7,992 nucleotides of DNA from Actinomycetota bacterium (GTDB lineage Bacteria > Actinomycetota > Acidimicrobiia > Spongiisociales > ZC4RG35): NCBI GenBank assembly GCA_019347585.1, contig JAHWLC010000044.1:1-7992 (forward strand), written 5' to 3'. Numbering within the stretch: position 1 is the first letter of the stretch; each line of letters opens with the position of its first letter. A model generated the notes under the pieces. That model did no database searches. It was not told where the DNA came from and saw nothing but the letters and a program-made list of their open reading frames with translations. The position numbers and the translations under genes were made by a program. Of this stretch, positions 5,924 to 7,992 are shown in pieces.

Positions 5924-6973
5924 TCAAAGGGTTGCCAGCACGGCGTTGGGGAGGGTGTGGCCGTAGGCCTCGTGGAGCACCACCTTGTGCTCCAGCGCTT
6001 CGATGACCGCCGAGGCGAAGTCGGCTTCGGAGAGCTCCCCCGCGCTGCCGAGACCCCCCGGGCTGAACACGTTCACCTCCATCAGCTTGTCCCCCACGAT
6101 GTCCAGCCCGACCAGGAACATCCCGTCCCTCACCAGCTTGGGCTTGACCATCTCCACGAGATGGAGCATCTCGTCGGTGATCTTCACCGCCTTGGCCTCA
6201 CCCCCGGCGTACATGTTGGAGCGGACGTCGTCCTCCTCGTTGACCCGGCGGAAGGCGGCGTACTGGTCACCGATCTTCAGCGGCGCCCCGTTCATGACGA
6301 ACATCCGGACATCGCCGCTCTCGACGGCCTGCAAGTACTCCTGAGCCACCACATAGCCGTCACGGACGATGGTCTCGATGATCTGATTGACGTTCTGCTT
6401 GCCACCTTTGTCCACGAGGAAGACGCCCTGGCCCCCTGAGCCCTGGAGCGGCTTGAGCACCGCCCGGTCGCCCAGATCGGAGATGAAGCCCTTGATGTCC
6501 TCGGGGTCGCGGCTGATCAAGGTGCGGGGGCGGACCTCTTCGGGGAAGTGCTGGAAGTAGGTCTTGTTGACGGCGTCGGCCAGGTGCGCGGGATCGTTGA
6601 CGACGAGGACTCCGTTCGACACCGCAAGCTGGCCGAAGAGGATGCCCGACGTCTGGGCCCATGGGCGATCCTGGGCATCGTCGGAGGGGTCGTTGCGGAG
6701 CATGAGCACATTCAGCTCGTCGACGACGATCCGCTCCTTCTTGCCATTGGAATCACTCTGCACGTCCTCGAGAAAGGCCTTGAGGGAGCGGTAAGCCTTG
6801 GACTGCGGCCCCGATGCGTGCGCCACCACGTGGCCGTCGGCGTCCTGGGCCAGTTCCCCGAGACCCATCAGCCACACCTCGTGACCGCGGTTGGAGGCAG
6901 CCATGGCGAGGCGGGTAGTCGTGTATTGGGCCTTTTCGGTGGCCACATTGTTGACCACGAATCCGATCCTCAT
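5924..6973 (-). CDS. Glutathione-synthetase-like ATP-grasp ligase
   Basis: 349 residues (E. coli GshB is about 316). The N-terminus MRIGFVVNN followed by a GHEVWLMGLGEL segment (30-41) matches the GshB N-terminal domain. NDPAHLADAVNKTY (126-139) corresponds to the GshB NDP-x-LRDANEK segment. VLKPLQGSGGQGVF (172-185) is the ATP-grasp glycine-rich loop with the ATP-binding Lys174. QEYL (211-214) gives the adenine-contacting hinge, DVRMFVMNG (221-229) follows, and MYAGGEAKA (254-262) matches the AAGG-x-GEAR-type loop. VGLDIVGDKLMEVNV (288-302) supplies the Mg-binding Asp291, Glu299 and Asn301. The enzyme should join a carboxylate to an amine with ATP via an acyl phosphate. The usual GshB ending after the EINVTSPT block (TCIREIE) is replaced by GGLGSAGEL, so the substrate may not be gamma-Glu-Cys. 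SD GGAG (complement of 6981-6984) lies 7 nt before the ATG. The start overlaps the upstream stop (ATGA). No gshA is present in the window. Confidence 0.9.
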   Translation of the reverse strand: MRIGFVVNNVATEKAQYTTTRLAMAASNRGHEVWLMGLGELAQDADGHVVAHASGPQSKAYRSLKAFLEDVQSDSNGKKERIVVDELNVLMLRNDPSDDAQDRPWAQTSGILFGQLAVSNGVLVVNDPAHLADAVNKTYFQHFPEEVRPRTLISRDPEDIKGFISDLGDRAVLKPLQGSGGQGVFLVDKGGKQNVNQIIETIVRDGYVVAQEYLQAVESGDVRMFVMNGAPLKIGDQYAAFRRVNEEDDVRSNMYAGGEAKAVKITDEMLHLVEMVKPKLVRDGMFLVGLDIVGDKLMEVNVFSPGGLGSAGELSEADFASAVIEALEHKVVLHEAYGHTLPNAVLATL

Positions 6974-7992
6974 GCTGCTACTCCGGCGATCTCGAGCAGG
7001 TCACGCCCCGCGGCGATCTCTGAGAGCCTTGCGTCTGCGTCGTGGTATGACAAGAAGCGAGGGCTCAACGGCGGGTCCAACAGGACCTGCCGCTCTCTCA
7101 GCTGGGCGATGAGCGGGATCGACTCGAAGGAGATCTTGCCCACGAAGAGCGGTCCCAGCTGGCCTCCGCCGGCCAGGTGGGACAGCAGACGGACCAGCCC
7201 GCGCAGATAGATGGCGTCCTTGGTCATCCCTCCCGAGCGATAGGCGCGCATGGTGGTGGTGAAGGCGGTGCGGCGCCCGCAGCCCAGCTCGGTGAGACGG
7301 TCGAAGGTCTCCCGGAACTCGGCTCCCTCGCTGAGCAGATGGGCGGCGACGACCCGGTAGGCGAGCACCCGGAGCCGGGAGAGCCTGATCCCACCGCTGA
7401 GGTGTTCGGCGAGCACGCCCAGGGCCTCTTGGAGCTCGTCGTAACCGGCTAGGCCGAGAGCAAGCATCTGGAGGGGCTGGACGTTGCCGTTCTCGAAGGT
7501 GACGATGTGGGTGCCCACCTCGTGCTGGAGGAGCTGGTCGGCGCGGCTGTGGGCGACGCGGGTGTCGTGGCCTATGTGGAGGACGCCGGTCTCCACCATC
7601 ACGCCCGGTCGGGACCGGCTCACCTTCACCGAGGCTTTCATCTCCGGGTAGTCACGGCGGTAGTGGTCGAGCTCGCGCCGGGCCCGGGCGGCGAATTCGG
7701 TGGCGGTCATGGTTTGCTCCTTGCCCTGGCTCGCGGACTCGGCCGTCAGGATCCTGTTGGCCAGATCGAGGGTGGCCTCGTCGACGTGGCCGAACATCTC
7801 CACGGAGACGAGGAAGAACTTGTCGGTCCCCCGGTTGCGGAACATCTCGAGACGGAGGTTGAGCTCGTGGACCAGAAGGTCCACCATCGTCGCGAAGGAG
7901 GGATCTTCCGCGTCCTGCGGGGAGATTCGGTCTAGCCGCTCCTGAATGGAGTCGATATCGGGGAGCGGGCGGTACTCGAACCCGGGCTCCTT
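6970..7992 (-). CDS. QEGLA-family (DUF1704, MATCAP-like) zinc metallopeptidase (partial, start beyond right edge)
   Basis: The visible C-terminal 340 residues are open to the window edge (first codons KEPGFEYRP). The order of motifs identifies DUF1704/TIGR02421, the 'flavohemoglobin expression-modulating QEGLA motif' family: HELNLRLEMFRNRGT near the start, then SRSRPGVMV and SRADQLLQHEVGTH. The zinc-binding HEVGTH is at visible residues 157-162 (bases 7507-7524), followed by FENG..QPL and GLAGYDELQEALGVLAEHLSGG. The name motif reads QEALG (188-192) instead of QEGLA; Glu189 is the likely third zinc ligand. The vertebrate relative MATCAP is a tubulin tyrosine carboxypeptidase, so a carboxypeptidase-like activity on a peptide C-terminus is a reasonable expectation; the bacterial substrate is unknown to me. 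There is no TM segment or signal in the visible part. Its TGA overlaps the ATG of the ATP-grasp gene, so the two are translationally coupled. An internal ATG at 7887 exists, but conserved family sequence continues upstream of it. Confidence 0.9.
   Translation of the reverse strand, partial: KEPGFEYRPLPDIDSIQERLDRISPQDAEDPSFATMVDLLVHELNLRLEMFRNRGTDKFFLVSVEMFGHVDEATLDLANRILTAESASQGKEQTMTATEFAARARRELDHYRRDYPEMKASVKVSRSRPGVMVETGVLHIGHDTRVAHSRADQLLQHEVGTHIVTFENGNVQPLQMLALGLAGYDELQEALGVLAEHLSGGIRLSRLRVLAYRVVAAHLLSEGAEFRETFDRLTELGCGRRTAFTTTMRAYRSGGMTKDAIYLRGLVRLLSHLAGGGQLGPLFVGKISFESIPLIAQLRERQVLLDPPLSPRFLSYHDADARLSEIAAGRDLLEIAGVAA
6981..6984 (-). promoter_or_regulatory. Shine-Dalgarno site of the ATP-grasp gene
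   Basis: The minus strand reads GGAG, 7 nt before the ATG at 6973 and inside the last codons of the QEGLA gene. Together with the ATGA overlap it supports coupled translation of peptidase and ligase. Confidence 0.65.

Noticed and set aside
5957..6439. Plus-strand frames opposite the ATP-grasp gene (also 6548-7210)
   Set aside because: They mirror a well-conserved gene and show the His/Val/Leu-rich composition of antisense shadows.
7177..7935. Plus-strand frames opposite the QEGLA gene
   Set aside because: These are antisense shadows; the minus frame contains HEVGTH and other family motifs.

Overview
The window is GC-rich, densely packed chromosomal DNA with no RNA genes, mobile elements, CRISPR or phage genes. 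The gene types suggest Actinomycetota: two tandem dynamin-like GTPases of the actinobacterial DynA/DynB or YfjP-like kind, 4-nt stop/start overlaps, and at least one start that looks leaderless behind a TANNNT -10 element. The lineage below phylum cannot be fixed from this sequence; an uncultured Acidimicrobiia-like organism is a guess.

Layout. (1) 1-690, + strand: C-terminal part of a MalY/PatB-type PLP C-S lyase. (2) 694-945, - strand: an 83-residue coiled-coil protein of unknown function, divergent from (3) 1004-2710 and 2707-4296, + strand: two overlapping P-loop GTPase genes. The first has a degenerate G4 motif (NRLP) and a long helical C-terminus. The second has canonical G motifs and two C-terminal membrane helices. 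(4) 4331-5446, - strand: a 12-TM MFS transporter, divergent from (5) 5528-5911, + strand: a 127-residue membrane hairpin protein with a probable leaderless promoter. (6) 7992-5924, - strand: a two-gene unit that continues beyond the right edge. It holds a QEGLA-family (DUF1704, MATCAP-like) zinc metallopeptidase and, coupled through an ATGA overlap, a glutathione-synthetase-like ATP-grasp ligase.

How the genes may work together. The GTPase pair probably forms one hetero-oligomeric membrane-remodelling machine, with the TM-bearing partner as anchor. The ATP-grasp/QEGLA pair looks like a ligase plus peptidase acting on one peptide-like substrate. It is the part of the window most likely to hold undescribed biology, because bacterial QEGLA proteins have no established biochemical role that I know of, while their eukaryotic relatives remove the C-terminal tyrosine of tubulin. 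The other genes look like ordinary metabolism and transport.
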